Origin: Candidatus Pelagibacter sp. RS39
Lineage (GTDB): Bacteria > Pseudomonadota > Alphaproteobacteria > Pelagibacterales > Pelagibacteraceae
Direction of reading: 5' to 3'
DNA: 64,000 bases
NCBI RefSeq assembly: GCF_002101315.1
Contig: NZ_CP020777.1
Location: 372,001 to 436,000, forward strand
Below, one piece after another: positions 46,303 to 54,454 of this stretch. The notes below the pieces were generated by a model. The model did no database searches and was not told the origin of the DNA. It worked only from the letters and a program-made list of their open reading frames with translations. Numbering within the stretch: the stretch's first letter is position 1; each line of letters starts with the position of its first letter. The translations under genes were made by a program, and so were the position numbers.

Positions 46303-46721
46303 TACAAAAATTTAATAACTTTAAAATCAGCACTAATGGACAAAAATTATACGAATTTACTGATCAAACTATTGATTGGATTAAAAAAAATAAATTTAAA
46401 AATGGTATTCTTAATCTTAGCATTCAACACACCAGTGCTTCTTTAATCATTCAAGAAAATGCAGATCCAGATGTTCAAACTGATTTGATTAATTATTTTA
46501 ATAAATTAGCTCCAATGGATAACAAGTTATATATTCATACTACTGAAGGTAAAGACGATATGCCTGCACATATAAAATCCAGTTTAACCAATAATCAAAT
46601 TTCTCTAAGTGTTGAAAATGGCAAATTATTACTCGGAACCTGGCAAGGTATCTATTTATTTGAGCACAGGTTAAACCCACAGACAAGAACTATAATTCAT
46701 CATTTTTTAGGAGAAGATTAA
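46299..46721 (+). CDS. YjbQ-family (UPF0047) protein
   Basis: The 140-residue protein matches the YjbQ/UPF0047 family: LNLSIQHTSASLIIQENADPD, TTEGKDDMPAHIKSSL, GKLLLGTWQGIYLFEHR. Conserved His, Asp and Glu suggest a metal site, and E. coli YjbQ has weak thiamin-phosphate synthase activity; the true role is open. Its start overlaps zapE (ATGA) and its stop overlaps the convergent photolyase gene by four bases. Confidence 0.9.
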   Translation: MIQKFNNFKISTNGQKLYEFTDQTIDWIKKNKFKNGILNLSIQHTSASLIIQENADPDVQTDLINYFNKLAPMDNKLYIHTTEGKDDMPAHIKSSLTNNQISLSVENGKLLLGTWQGIYLFEHRLNPQTRTIIHHFLGED

Positions 46722-48139
46722 TTTTTTTTTAAACTTTGAAAAGCCTTTAATGCAGAAGCTCTTGCTTCTTCATGTATCACTATTGGGCTTGGATAATCTT
46801 TTCCAACAATTGTATTAATTGCTTGTTGATATTTCATTTCCATTTCCCAAGGTTTGTGGATAAATTTTTGTGGGACTTTGCTTAGTTCTGGAATCCATTT
46901 TTTTACATATTTTCCCTCTTTATCAAACTTTTCACCCTGAAGAATTGGATTAAAAATTCTAAAATAAGGAGCTGCATCTGCTCCACATCCTGCAACCCAT
47001 TGCCACTGGGCCACATTATTGGCTTTATTAAAATCAAGTAAACAATTTCTAAAATGTTTTTCACCCTCGGTCCAATTAATTCTTAGATGTTTGACTAGAA
47101 AAGAACCAACAACCATTCTTATTCTGTTATGCATCCAACCAGTTTCATATAATTCTCTCATACCAGCATCAACAATCGGATAACCAGTCATTCCTGATTT
47201 CCATGCTTTTAAAAATTTTTCGTTTTTTACCCAAGGAAATTTATCAAATTCTTTTCTGTAATTTCCTTTTAAGAACTCAGGAAAATAATTAATCAAACTA
47301 TGAGAAAACTCACGCCAACCTAGTTCATTAATATATTTTCTGTAACCAATGCCTTTAGATTTAATTTCGTTACATTTTTTCCAAATTGTGCTCACATGTA
47401 TTTGTCCATGTTTTATGTATGGAGATAGTTTGGATGTACCTTCTACAGAAGGATAATCTCTTGCTGTGCCATATTCTTTAATTTTATCATTAATTAAATT
47501 GTTAAGAACTTTTTTTGAATCATTCTCTGAGACTTTCCAATAATTCTCAAATTTTTTATACCAATTTTTTTTTGGTAAAATACTTTTAGGTTCAACACAA
47601 TTTTTAAAAAAAGATATCATTTTCGTTTTTTTTTTAACAATATAATTTTTACTTGGTGGTAAACCCAAATATTTTTGCTCAGCATTTCTCCAGAAAGGGG
47701 TAAATACTTTAAATGGGGTTCCATCATTCTTAGTAACTTCTTGAAATTCATTAAGTATATTTCCTTTAAAATATTTAAATTGAATTTCATTTTTTAAAAA
47801 AACATCTCGAATTTTTTTTCCTTTGGCAATTACGTCTGGTTCATAGATCTTGTTCCAATATATTGTAACTTCATCCTTTTTTTTTATTTTTGAAAATATA
47901 TCTAATTCATCACCTGCTAATATTTGAAGATTAATTTTGTATTTAGATAATTCTGATTTAAATGTTTCCAAAGATTTAAATAGCCACCATTTTTGTGCTT
48001 CTCTTTTATTATCAAAATCAGTTTTATTATAAATATATAATGCAATTACATTTTCATGGTTTTGTGTGGCATATGAAAGGGCAGGGTTGTGATCAACTCT
48101 AAAGTCTTCCCTTATCCAAGCTATTGCATTTTTTGTCAT
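46718..48139 (-). CDS. phrB: deoxyribodipyrimidine photolyase
   Basis: Light-driven repair of cyclobutane pyrimidine dimers. Starting at the ATG at 48139 (MTKNAIAWIREDFRVDHNPA) gives 473 residues, the usual length; the longer frame would run into the preceding gene. Visible are the antenna-binding N-terminal Rossmann domain and the FAD domain with YINELGWREFSHSLINYF, SGMTGYPIVDAGMRELYETG, WMHNRIRMVVGSFLVKHLRI, NNVAQWQWVAGCGADAAPYF and FNPILQGEKFD. The Asn-rich FAD site fits class I CPD photolyase. Useful in sunlit surface water. Confidence 0.95.
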   Translation of the reverse strand: MTKNAIAWIREDFRVDHNPALSYATQNHENVIALYIYNKTDFDNKREAQKWWLFKSLETFKSELSKYKINLQILAGDELDIFSKIKKKDEVTIYWNKIYEPDVIAKGKKIRDVFLKNEIQFKYFKGNILNEFQEVTKNDGTPFKVFTPFWRNAEQKYLGLPPSKNYIVKKKTKMISFFKNCVEPKSILPKKNWYKKFENYWKVSENDSKKVLNNLINDKIKEYGTARDYPSVEGTSKLSPYIKHGQIHVSTIWKKCNEIKSKGIGYRKYINELGWREFSHSLINYFPEFLKGNYRKEFDKFPWVKNEKFLKAWKSGMTGYPIVDAGMRELYETGWMHNRIRMVVGSFLVKHLRINWTEGEKHFRNCLLDFNKANNVAQWQWVAGCGADAAPYFRIFNPILQGEKFDKEGKYVKKWIPELSKVPQKFIHKPWEMEMKYQQAINTIVGKDYPSPIVIHEEARASALKAFQSLKKN

Positions 48140-48146
48140 ATAAATG

Positions 48147-49280
48147 TTATTTTCTACCTTTAGATAGCAGTTGTTTGTAAAGTTTAACATCTGCATTTCC
48201 TTCGCATCCAATGACAAGAATGTTGGAATCTTTGTTCAAATTTAATAATTTTTTCGCTTTAGGATTGTTAGCTAAACCTATCAGTGCAATAATCCCAGGA
48301 GTTGCACATTCACCTCCTACAATTGAACCTTTACTTAATTTTCTATCCTTTAGCATCGCTGTTGTTTTGGCAACATTTTTGTCAGCAACAGATACGCAAT
48401 AGTTAGAAGTTTTTTTTAATATTTGCCATGGAACAAGTGACATTTCATTACATGACATCCCACCCATAATACTTTCTTTTTTTATTCTTATTTTTTTTAG
48501 TTTTTTTGCTTTTACACTTTGAAGAACACAATCTGCTCTGTCAGGTTCAACAACAATTATTTTTGGAATTCTTTTAAAATATTTTGCTACACCTGCAACT
48601 ACACCTGCTGCTAATCCTCCAACACCAGCTTGAACAAATATATGTGTTATGTAATGATTTGTTTGTTTAGAGATTTCTTTTATCATAATAGAATATCCAG
48701 CCATTGTAAGCTGGGGAATGTACTTATAGTTTTTAGTAGAGACGTCTTGAACAATTTGCCAATTATTTTTTTTCGAGAGTTTTTTGCATTCCTCTAACGA
48801 ATTCTCATAATTTCCTTTAACCCTTATTACCTCAGCTCCAAACTTCTCTATTTCACGAACTCTTGTTTGGCTTACATATTGACTTACAAAAATTTTACAC
48901 TTCAAATTTAATCTTTTTGCACCCCAGGCGACAGATCTACCATGATTACCAGCTGTTGCAGACGAAATTACCATATTCTTTTTCCCTTTAGATATTTTTT
49001 CTACTGCGTAGGCCCCTCCTAAAGCCTTAAAGGACTTTAAGTGAAATCTCCTAGACTCATCTTTATAAAATATATTATTAAAGCTTAAATTTTTCCTTAA
49101 TTTATCGAGTGATAAAAGAGGAGTTGGTTTATAATTTTTCCAACCTGATATAGCTTTAAAAGCATTGGTGATTAGTGAAGCGGGAAGTTGTTTTAAAACA
49201 TAGTTTCTTTTAAAACTAAAATGATTATTTTTTAATAATTTTTTATATTTCCAGCTTTTAAGATTTTTTAAGCTTTTCAC
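48147..49280 (-). CDS. dpaL: diaminopropionate ammonia-lyase-like PLP enzyme
   Basis: A 377-residue fold-type II PLP enzyme. YKPTPLLSLDKLRKNL, KDESRRFHLKSFKALGGAYA (PLP Lys in SFKALGG), ISSATAGNHGRSVAWGAKRL, VQAGVGGLAAGVVAG and IGCEGNADVKLYKQLL match DpaL, which splits 2,3-diaminopropionate into pyruvate and two ammonia. The family also acts on serine/threonine. It is two bases downstream of the gmaS-like gene, and its stop lies eight bases before the photolyase start. An ammonium-yielding reaction would suit this nitrogen gene neighbourhood. Confidence 0.78.
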   Translation of the reverse strand: MKSLKNLKSWKYKKLLKNNHFSFKRNYVLKQLPASLITNAFKAISGWKNYKPTPLLSLDKLRKNLSFNNIFYKDESRRFHLKSFKALGGAYAVEKISKGKKNMVISSATAGNHGRSVAWGAKRLNLKCKIFVSQYVSQTRVREIEKFGAEVIRVKGNYENSLEECKKLSKKNNWQIVQDVSTKNYKYIPQLTMAGYSIMIKEISKQTNHYITHIFVQAGVGGLAAGVVAGVAKYFKRIPKIIVVEPDRADCVLQSVKAKKLKKIRIKKESIMGGMSCNEMSLVPWQILKKTSNYCVSVADKNVAKTTAMLKDRKLSKGSIVGGECATPGIIALIGLANNPKAKKLLNLNKDSNILVIGCEGNADVKLYKQLLSKGRK

Positions 49281-49281
49281 T

Positions 49282-50607
49282 TTAGCAATCTAGAGTATTT
49301 TGTCTTTCCCATTTGGTTATAGGTTTCGACTTATCAAATTTCTCTACATTATTAAATTCTTTAATTTCTGTGCTCCTTAGCTTTATATAACTATCAATTA
49401 CATCAGTACCAAAAGCCTCATTCATCTCTTTATTTTGTTTTAATTTTTTTAATGATTGATCTAATTCATCAGGAAGTTTTGGAAGATCTGGATATTTTGC
49501 AAAGTCCTCATACATATTACAATGAAGAGGTTTACCAGGGTCAATTTTGTTTTTAATACCGTTTATTCCAGCTGCGATAACACTTGCTTGAAGCAGATAA
49601 GGATTAGCAGATCCATCCATTAATCTTAATTCAAATCTTCCCGGATCAGGGATTCTTATCATATGTGTTCTATTATTACCGGTATAAGATATACTACTTG
49701 GTGACCATGATGCCCCTGATTTTGTTGGAGGTGCATTAATTCTTCTGTAACTATTGATTGTTGGATTGAAAAATGCAGATAGAGATGAAGCATGTTTTAT
49801 GACACCACCTAAAAAATTATATGCCATTTTAGTTAGACCTAATTCATTAGATTTATCCAGAAATTTATTTTTCTTTCCATCCCAAACAGAAATATGAGCA
49901 TGACAACCGTTTCCAGTTAAATTTTCAAATGGTTTAGGCATAAACGTTGCTCTCAGACCATGCTTTTCAGCAATAGTTTTTACCATGTATTTAAAAAATG
50001 TATGTCTATCTGCAGTCTTTAAACAATCTGAATAATCCCAATTCATCTCAAATTGGCCATTAGCATCTTCATGATCATTTTGATAAGGACCCCATCCCAT
50101 TTCAATCATACAATCACAAATTTCTTTAATTAAATCATATCTTCTCATTAATGCTGATTGGTCATAACATGGTTTTGATTGAGTATCTCTTGGATCAGCA
50201 ATTGAGCTTCCATCTGGAGATATCAAAAAATATTCACACTCCACACCAGATTTCATAGTCAATCCTTGTTTTGAGAGTTTTTTGATTTGTTTCTTTAACA
50301 TCACTCTTGGTGAGGCATCTACTGGTTTGCCATTCATCCAAAGATCCGAGGCAAGCCATCCTACTTCCTTGTTCCAAGGTAATTGAATTAAACTATCAGG
50401 ATCAGGAATTCCAAACATATCAGAGTCCGCAGGTGTCATATCCAACCATGCAGCAAATCCTGCGAATCCCGCGCCAATTTCTTGCATTTCTTTAATTGCA
50501 TGTGCTGGCACTAATTTTGATCTGAGAACTCCAAATAGATCAACAAAACTTATTAAAAAATATTTGATTTTTTTTTCTTTAGCGATTTTAAATAAATTTT
50601 TTGACAC
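49282..50607 (-). CDS. gmaS: gamma-glutamylmethylamide synthetase-like (GmaS/GlnT) ligase
   Basis: The start is GTG at 50607. The 441-residue protein is a GlnT-type glutamine-synthetase homolog of GmaS length (about 440). Blocks are IKYFLISFVDLFGVLRSKLV, GAGFAGFAAWLDMTPADSDM, SGVECEYFLISPDG (metal Glu), GPYQNDHEDANGQFEMNWDY, TFMPKPFENLTGNGCHAHIS and RIPDPGRFELRLMDGSANPY. GmaS joins glutamate and methylamine, the entry of the N-methylglutamate pathway. Ordinary glutamine synthesis remains an alternative, but the nearby mgs-type genes and tdm favour GmaS. Confidence 0.8.
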   Translation of the reverse strand: MSKNLFKIAKEKKIKYFLISFVDLFGVLRSKLVPAHAIKEMQEIGAGFAGFAAWLDMTPADSDMFGIPDPDSLIQLPWNKEVGWLASDLWMNGKPVDASPRVMLKKQIKKLSKQGLTMKSGVECEYFLISPDGSSIADPRDTQSKPCYDQSALMRRYDLIKEICDCMIEMGWGPYQNDHEDANGQFEMNWDYSDCLKTADRHTFFKYMVKTIAEKHGLRATFMPKPFENLTGNGCHAHISVWDGKKNKFLDKSNELGLTKMAYNFLGGVIKHASSLSAFFNPTINSYRRINAPPTKSGASWSPSSISYTGNNRTHMIRIPDPGRFELRLMDGSANPYLLQASVIAAGINGIKNKIDPGKPLHCNMYEDFAKYPDLPKLPDELDQSLKKLKQNKEMNEAFGTDVIDSYIKLRSTEIKEFNNVEKFDKSKPITKWERQNTLDC

Positions 50608-50624
50608 AAATTAGGTTAACATAG

Positions 50625-50783
50625 TTATTTGAAAAAGGAAAAAATTGTTTCCTTATATAGAATTAAATTTACACAGATAATTATTATAACTGCTATAATT
50701 ACACCATACTTTGCTTTAGGAAAAACAACACCACGCATTTTAGTTGGTCTTAATTCTTCGTTATTATTATCTTCTTCAGGCAT
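50625..50783 (-). CDS. 52-residue single-pass membrane protein
   Basis: A small frame with ATG at 50783 and stop at 50625. It starts with an acidic segment (MPEEDNNNEELRPTKMRG), then a hydrophobic helix (YGVIIAVIIIICVNLILY) and a short basic/aromatic end. It is on the strand of its neighbours, between the terminator at 50805-50827 and gmaS (17 bases after its stop), and so probably leads the gmaS-dpaL-phrB transcript. I recognise no family. Confidence 0.55.
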   Translation of the reverse strand: MPEEDNNNEELRPTKMRGVVFPKAKYGVIIAVIIIICVNLILYKETIFSFFK

Positions 50784-50804
50784 TATTAGTTAAGAAATAA
50801 AAAT

Positions 50805-50827
50805 GGGCACTGTGATTAACAGTGCCC
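50805..50827 (-). terminator. intrinsic terminator downstream of amt and its small partner
   Basis: A perfect 9-bp stem with GGGCACTGT/ACAGTGCCC and a five-base loop, followed on the reverse strand by ATTTTTATTT. It closes the amt transcript 17 bases after the 76-residue gene and separates it from the gmaS group. Confidence 0.85.
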
Positions 50828-50843
50828 AAATTTTTAGTTTAAA

Positions 50844-51074
50844 TTACCAATCGGTAATATTGCTTTTATGGTCATTTGGACCATGTCTTTTTCTACCCAA
50901 TCTTTCAAGCTCATCGCTTTCAGATTTGGCAGTCAAAACAGTCCAACCAACCCATAAAATTATAGCTAGTATAACAAGTATACCTTCACTAGATCCTGCA
51001 CCAGGATAAACAGCACCAACAACTTCTTCTGCTGGTTTATTTAGGTGATCTATCCAGTTTGTAACAGTCGCCAT
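50844..51074 (-). CDS. 76-residue single-pass membrane protein downstream of amt
   Basis: The protein has a short N-terminal amphipathic part (MATVTNWIDHLNKPAEEVVG), one hydrophobic helix at about residues 29-48 (EGILVILAIILWVGWTVLTA) and a charged C-terminal tail. It follows the ammonium transporter gene by 11 bases, has a good SD (GGAGAAATAT before the ATG), and is followed by a terminator. It could be an accessory subunit of the transporter; I recognise no named family. Confidence 0.7.
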   Translation of the reverse strand: MATVTNWIDHLNKPAEEVVGAVYPGAGSSEGILVILAIILWVGWTVLTAKSESDELERLGRKRHGPNDHKSNITDW

Positions 51075-51085
51075 ATATTTCTCCT

Positions 51086-52486
51086 TTACCTGGTTGCAGA
51101 TGAAACTGCTTTTTCATCTGATTTAGCAGCCTCCATCATTTCATAATCTAGACCTGCTATTTCTACCTCTCGTGGGATTCTTAATTTACCCATACCCGCG
51201 AGAACTTTTGCAATAACATAGCCTGGTATTAGTCCAAGAACTACGAACATTATTAGTGCTCCTATGAACTGTCCTAATGGATTGATTGTTGCATAAGTAG
51301 TCCCATCCCACATAGCTCCAACACTATAACCAGATGAAGGATAACCATTTAGAACGAAACCGCATATTACTAGACCAATAAATCCAGCATAACCGTGAAC
51401 CGCAACTGCACCAACCGCATCATCAATTTTGAACTTACGCTCAACCCAATAATGTAGTTTGTACGATATCACAACACCGATCATACCAATGATCATTGCT
51501 TGAATTGGATGATATAAATCATTTCCAGCTGAAGCACATATGATACCTGCTAGTCCACTAGAGTATGTCCAGAAAGGATCACCTTTTGCAATCCAATAAC
51601 CGGCTAATAATCCTCCTGATAATGACATCAAGAAGTTAAAAGTAATACCACTAAGTGTAGTAGGGGTTACATATATGTTTGTTGCCGTCCAATAGCTTAT
51701 GCCTTCCATACCGTATTCAGGCCCAAGATCAAATATTGGTATATTACATGCCGCATAGAATCCCCAGAAACCAGTATAAATTAGAAATAATCCAATCGTT
51801 ACTAGCCAAGGATTTCTTGGTCCAATATTTCTTGGCTCACCACTTGATGAGAATTTTCCAATTCTTGGTCCTAAAACCATTAGAACTCCTAAAGCAAATC
51901 CACCAGCAATTGCGTGAATTACTCCTGACGCATAAGCATCATGATATCCTAAAAGTTTTAACATCCAACCATCAAAGTGCCATCCCCAAGCAGCATCAAT
52001 TGTCCAGAATACAGAACCAATTGCAATTGCTAAAATACCAAATGCAAAGGTTGTAATTCTTTCAATTATTGCTCCTGAGACAATGGAAGCAGCTGTCCAT
52101 GAGAAGAGCAGGAAAGCAGCCCAGAAGACACCAGAAATGTGATCTCCTAAATTGATTGCCATCAACTCACTTGTAGCAGTGTACCACGTAGCACTAAATG
52201 CAGAGTCATCTGTAATTAGAGCGGTACTTTCATTCATAATTGAAGGTGCTAACCCTGGTCCTGTTGGGAAAGCCCAGTAAATCCACCAACCAAATAAAAA
52301 CCAAGTTACTGTTACCAAAGGTATCAGCATCGTGTTTTTCATAAGAGTATGTTGATGGTGTTTATAACGAGAAGCTCCAACTTCATACATACAGAACCCG
52401 ACGTGAATTAAGAACATCAGTACCACTGTTACCCAGTAGTAAAATTCTGTAAATATAGTAGTAAGAGCACCTAACTGATCAGTCAT
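51086..52486 (-). CDS. amt: Amt-family ammonium transporter
   Basis: The ATG at 52486 with a GGAGAG SD gives 466 residues and eleven predicted helices. Amt signatures: FWAAFLLFSWTAASIVSGAI, the substrate/His region AAWGWHFDGWMLKLLGYHDA with SGVIHAIAGGFALGVLMVLG, and DAVGAVAVHGYAGFIGLV. It imports ammonium or recaptures ammonia that leaks from amine breakdown. It lies downstream of the mgs-type genes but behind a hairpin (52557-52582). No glnK is adjacent, so PII control by a neighbouring gene is not evident. Confidence 0.95.
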   Translation of the reverse strand: MTDQLGALTTIFTEFYYWVTVVLMFLIHVGFCMYEVGASRYKHHQHTLMKNTMLIPLVTVTWFLFGWWIYWAFPTGPGLAPSIMNESTALITDDSAFSATWYTATSELMAINLGDHISGVFWAAFLLFSWTAASIVSGAIIERITTFAFGILAIAIGSVFWTIDAAWGWHFDGWMLKLLGYHDAYASGVIHAIAGGFALGVLMVLGPRIGKFSSSGEPRNIGPRNPWLVTIGLFLIYTGFWGFYAACNIPIFDLGPEYGMEGISYWTATNIYVTPTTLSGITFNFLMSLSGGLLAGYWIAKGDPFWTYSSGLAGIICASAGNDLYHPIQAMIIGMIGVVISYKLHYWVERKFKIDDAVGAVAVHGYAGFIGLVICGFVLNGYPSSGYSVGAMWDGTTYATINPLGQFIGALIMFVVLGLIPGYVIAKVLAGMGKLRIPREVEIAGLDYEMMEAAKSDEKAVSSATR

Positions 52487-52556
52487 ATTCTCTCTCCATA
52501 TTAGTTTTTGAAAGCCTATAAAATTTGGAAAGTTGTTACAAATGAAACAGTTCAAT

Positions 52557-52582
52557 AAAACCTAATATTTACAATAGGTTTT
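52557..52582 (-). terminator. hairpin between the mgs-type genes and amt
   Basis: An 8-bp stem AAAACCTA/TAGGTTTT with a ten-base loop, about 30 bases after the stop of the 138-residue gene on the reverse strand. The stem has only two GC pairs and the T-run is inside it; it could work as a terminator in both directions, with limited strength. Confidence 0.5.
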
Positions 52583-52610
52583 AAAAAAGAATCAACTTAA
52601 GATTGTGTAA

Positions 52611-53027
52611 TTAAAATTTTAGGTAAGCTTTTTTCAAATCAACAAGAGGATGTTTTGGAGACATTTGAAATTTTACTAAAAGTTCTCTTGCGATCATGTC
52701 TCTGTCTTGTTGGTTATCTGGTAATTTGATTGATGATGGGATTGTAACCCAACCATTAGCATTTCTACAAAATACAGCAGGTCTTCCTTCTTCATAACCC
52801 ATATGAACATCTTCTAACCAATTCAAATCATCCCAGCCCATTGCCTCTACATACTTTTTAAGGAATGGTGTCATTTTTTTATAATCTGGCAGTAGATTAA
52901 CGTCATATCTATAGCCAATAGATTGACCAATCATCTTTTCTCTAGCTGTTTCTTTTTTCTTTCCTAGCTGTTGGTCTTTAATAACTACTGATTTAGAAAC
53001 TTTTTTTTTATTTTTTTTCTTAGCCAT
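52611..53027 (-). CDS. 138-residue protein of unknown function in the mgs-type cluster
   Basis: A soluble protein with a Lys-rich N terminus (about residues 1-30) and a compact C-terminal part containing IGYRYDVNLLPDYKKMTPFL, YVEAMGWDDLNWLEDVHMGY and GWVTIPSSIKLPDNQQDRD. No signal peptide, membrane helix or metal motif is obvious. It starts eight bases after mgsC on the same strand with an AGAGGTAAAA SD, so it is the last gene of that operon. I recognise no family; its position suggests a partner of the glutamate-synthase-like complex. Confidence 0.7.
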   Translation of the reverse strand: MAKKKNKKKVSKSVVIKDQQLGKKKETAREKMIGQSIGYRYDVNLLPDYKKMTPFLKKYVEAMGWDDLNWLEDVHMGYEEGRPAVFCRNANGWVTIPSSIKLPDNQQDRDMIARELLVKFQMSPKHPLVDLKKAYLKF

Positions 53028-53035
53028 TTTTACCT

Positions 53036-54454
53036 CTAAATTTTATGAAAGTTATCTACTCCAACAGTATAATTAGTACCTGCTAGCGGAACTTTTGCTA
53101 AAGCTGATGCTTCAGAAGTAAGTGCTGCTAAATCCTCAGGTTCTAAAGAATGTATATTTGTTTTACCACAAGCTCTAGCTAACAACTGAGCTTCAAGAGT
53201 CATAGAATGTAAATAATTATAAACTCTCAATGCTGCATCATCAGGATTTAATCTTGCTCTTAATTTTGGATCTTGAGTAGCAACTCCTACAGGACATCTT
53301 CCAGTATGACAGTGATAACATTCACCTGCTTTTACTCCCATTTCTTTTTCAAAATTTGCTTCTGGAATATCTTTGTTACAGTTTAGTGCAATCATAGACC
53401 CAGTACCAATAGCTATTGCATCTGCACCTAAAGCTAATGCTTTTGCCATATCAGCACCGTCTCTAACTCCACCAGCATAAATCAAAGTTACTTTTCCAGT
53501 TTTTCCTACATCATCCAAAGCTCTTCTTGCTTCTCTAATAGCTGCGATACCAGGAATTCCAGTGTTTGCTGCAGCGATGTGTGGACCTGCTCCTGTAGAT
53601 CCTTCCATACCATCTAGATAAATAGAATCTGGATCACATTTTGCAGCCATACGAACATCATCATAAACTTTTGATGCACCTAATTTTAATTGAATTGGAA
53701 CTTTATTTTTTGTTAGCTGTCTAAGTTCCTCTACTTTTAATGCTAAATCGTCTGGACCTAACCAGTCAGGATGTCTTGCAGGAGATCTCTGATCAATACC
53801 TGATGGAAGTGATCTCATTTCAGCAACTTGGTCGGTTACTTTTTGACCCATCAAGTGACCACCCATACCAACTTTTTGTCCTTGTCCAATAAAAACTTCT
53901 ATACCGTCAGCTAATTGTGCGTGATGTGGGTTAAATCCATATCTGGATTGAATACATTGATAAAACCATTTTTCAGAATATCTTCTTTCATCTGGTATCA
54001 TTCCACCTTCACCAGAACATGTTGCGCTACCTGCCATTGTAGCTCCTCTAGCTAATGCAGTTTTTGCTTCATAAGATAAAGCACCGAAACTCATACCTGT
54101 AATATAAACTGGAATATCTAATTCAATTGGATTTTCACATCTTGGTCCAATAACAGTTTTTGTTTCACACTTTTCTCTGTAACCTTCAATAACAAATCTA
54201 GTAAGAGTTCCTGGCAAGAAAACTAAATCATCAAATGTTGGAATTTTTTTCATTAATGCCATTCCACGCATTCTGTATCTACCCAACTGAGATTTTATAT
54301 GAATATCATCAATTACTTCAGGAGTGAAAATTGCGTTATGACCTAATAAGCTTTTATTTCTTCCACCGTTTGAACTTAAGTGAACGTCTGCTTTTCCTCC
54401 AACGTTACCATTAGTTTTTAATTTACCATTTTTTTTCTTTTTCTTCTTAGCCAT
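53036..54454 (-). CDS. mgsC: N-methylglutamate synthase-type subunit C (FMN, Fe-S)
   Basis: The 472-residue protein corresponds to the FMN-binding central domain of glutamate synthase. After a Lys-rich start it has FVIEGYREKCETKTVIGPRC, ITGMSFGALSYEAKTALARG, CSGEGGMIPDERRY, PIQLKLGASKVYDDVRMAAK, YLDGMEGSTGAGP, ALALGADAIAIGTGSMIAL and the 3Fe-4S motif GECYHCHTGRCPVGVATQDP. Separate proteins for the three GltB parts occur in N-methylglutamate synthase (MgsABC) and in the related GlxBCD sets. It forms methylglutamate or transfers amide nitrogen. TAATG overlap with mgsB. Confidence 0.85.
   Translation of the reverse strand: MAKKKKKKNGKLKTNGNVGGKADVHLSSNGGRNKSLLGHNAIFTPEVIDDIHIKSQLGRYRMRGMALMKKIPTFDDLVFLPGTLTRFVIEGYREKCETKTVIGPRCENPIELDIPVYITGMSFGALSYEAKTALARGATMAGSATCSGEGGMIPDERRYSEKWFYQCIQSRYGFNPHHAQLADGIEVFIGQGQKVGMGGHLMGQKVTDQVAEMRSLPSGIDQRSPARHPDWLGPDDLALKVEELRQLTKNKVPIQLKLGASKVYDDVRMAAKCDPDSIYLDGMEGSTGAGPHIAAANTGIPGIAAIREARRALDDVGKTGKVTLIYAGGVRDGADMAKALALGADAIAIGTGSMIALNCNKDIPEANFEKEMGVKAGECYHCHTGRCPVGVATQDPKLRARLNPDDAALRVYNYLHSMTLEAQLLARACGKTNIHSLEPEDLAALTSEASALAKVPLAGTNYTVGVDNFHKI

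Noticed and set aside
46854..46862. A perfect DnaA box within the photolyase gene (and another near 59721)
   Set aside because: Both are inside conserved coding sequence; about one such match is expected by chance in 64 kb of this composition, so they do not mark an origin.
48140..48217. A 26-residue extension of the photolyase
   Set aside because: It overlaps the dpaL-like gene by 71 bases and precedes the conserved photolyase N terminus.
49282..50607. Ordinary type I glutamine synthetase (glnA)
   Set aside because: Length and motifs follow the GlnT/GmaS group, no adenylylation-site region of GSI is evident, and no glnB is adjacent.
51679..52056. A 125-residue forward frame inside the ammonium transporter gene
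   Set aside because: Gln/His/Leu-rich shadow of the Amt helices, with no start signal and no domain.
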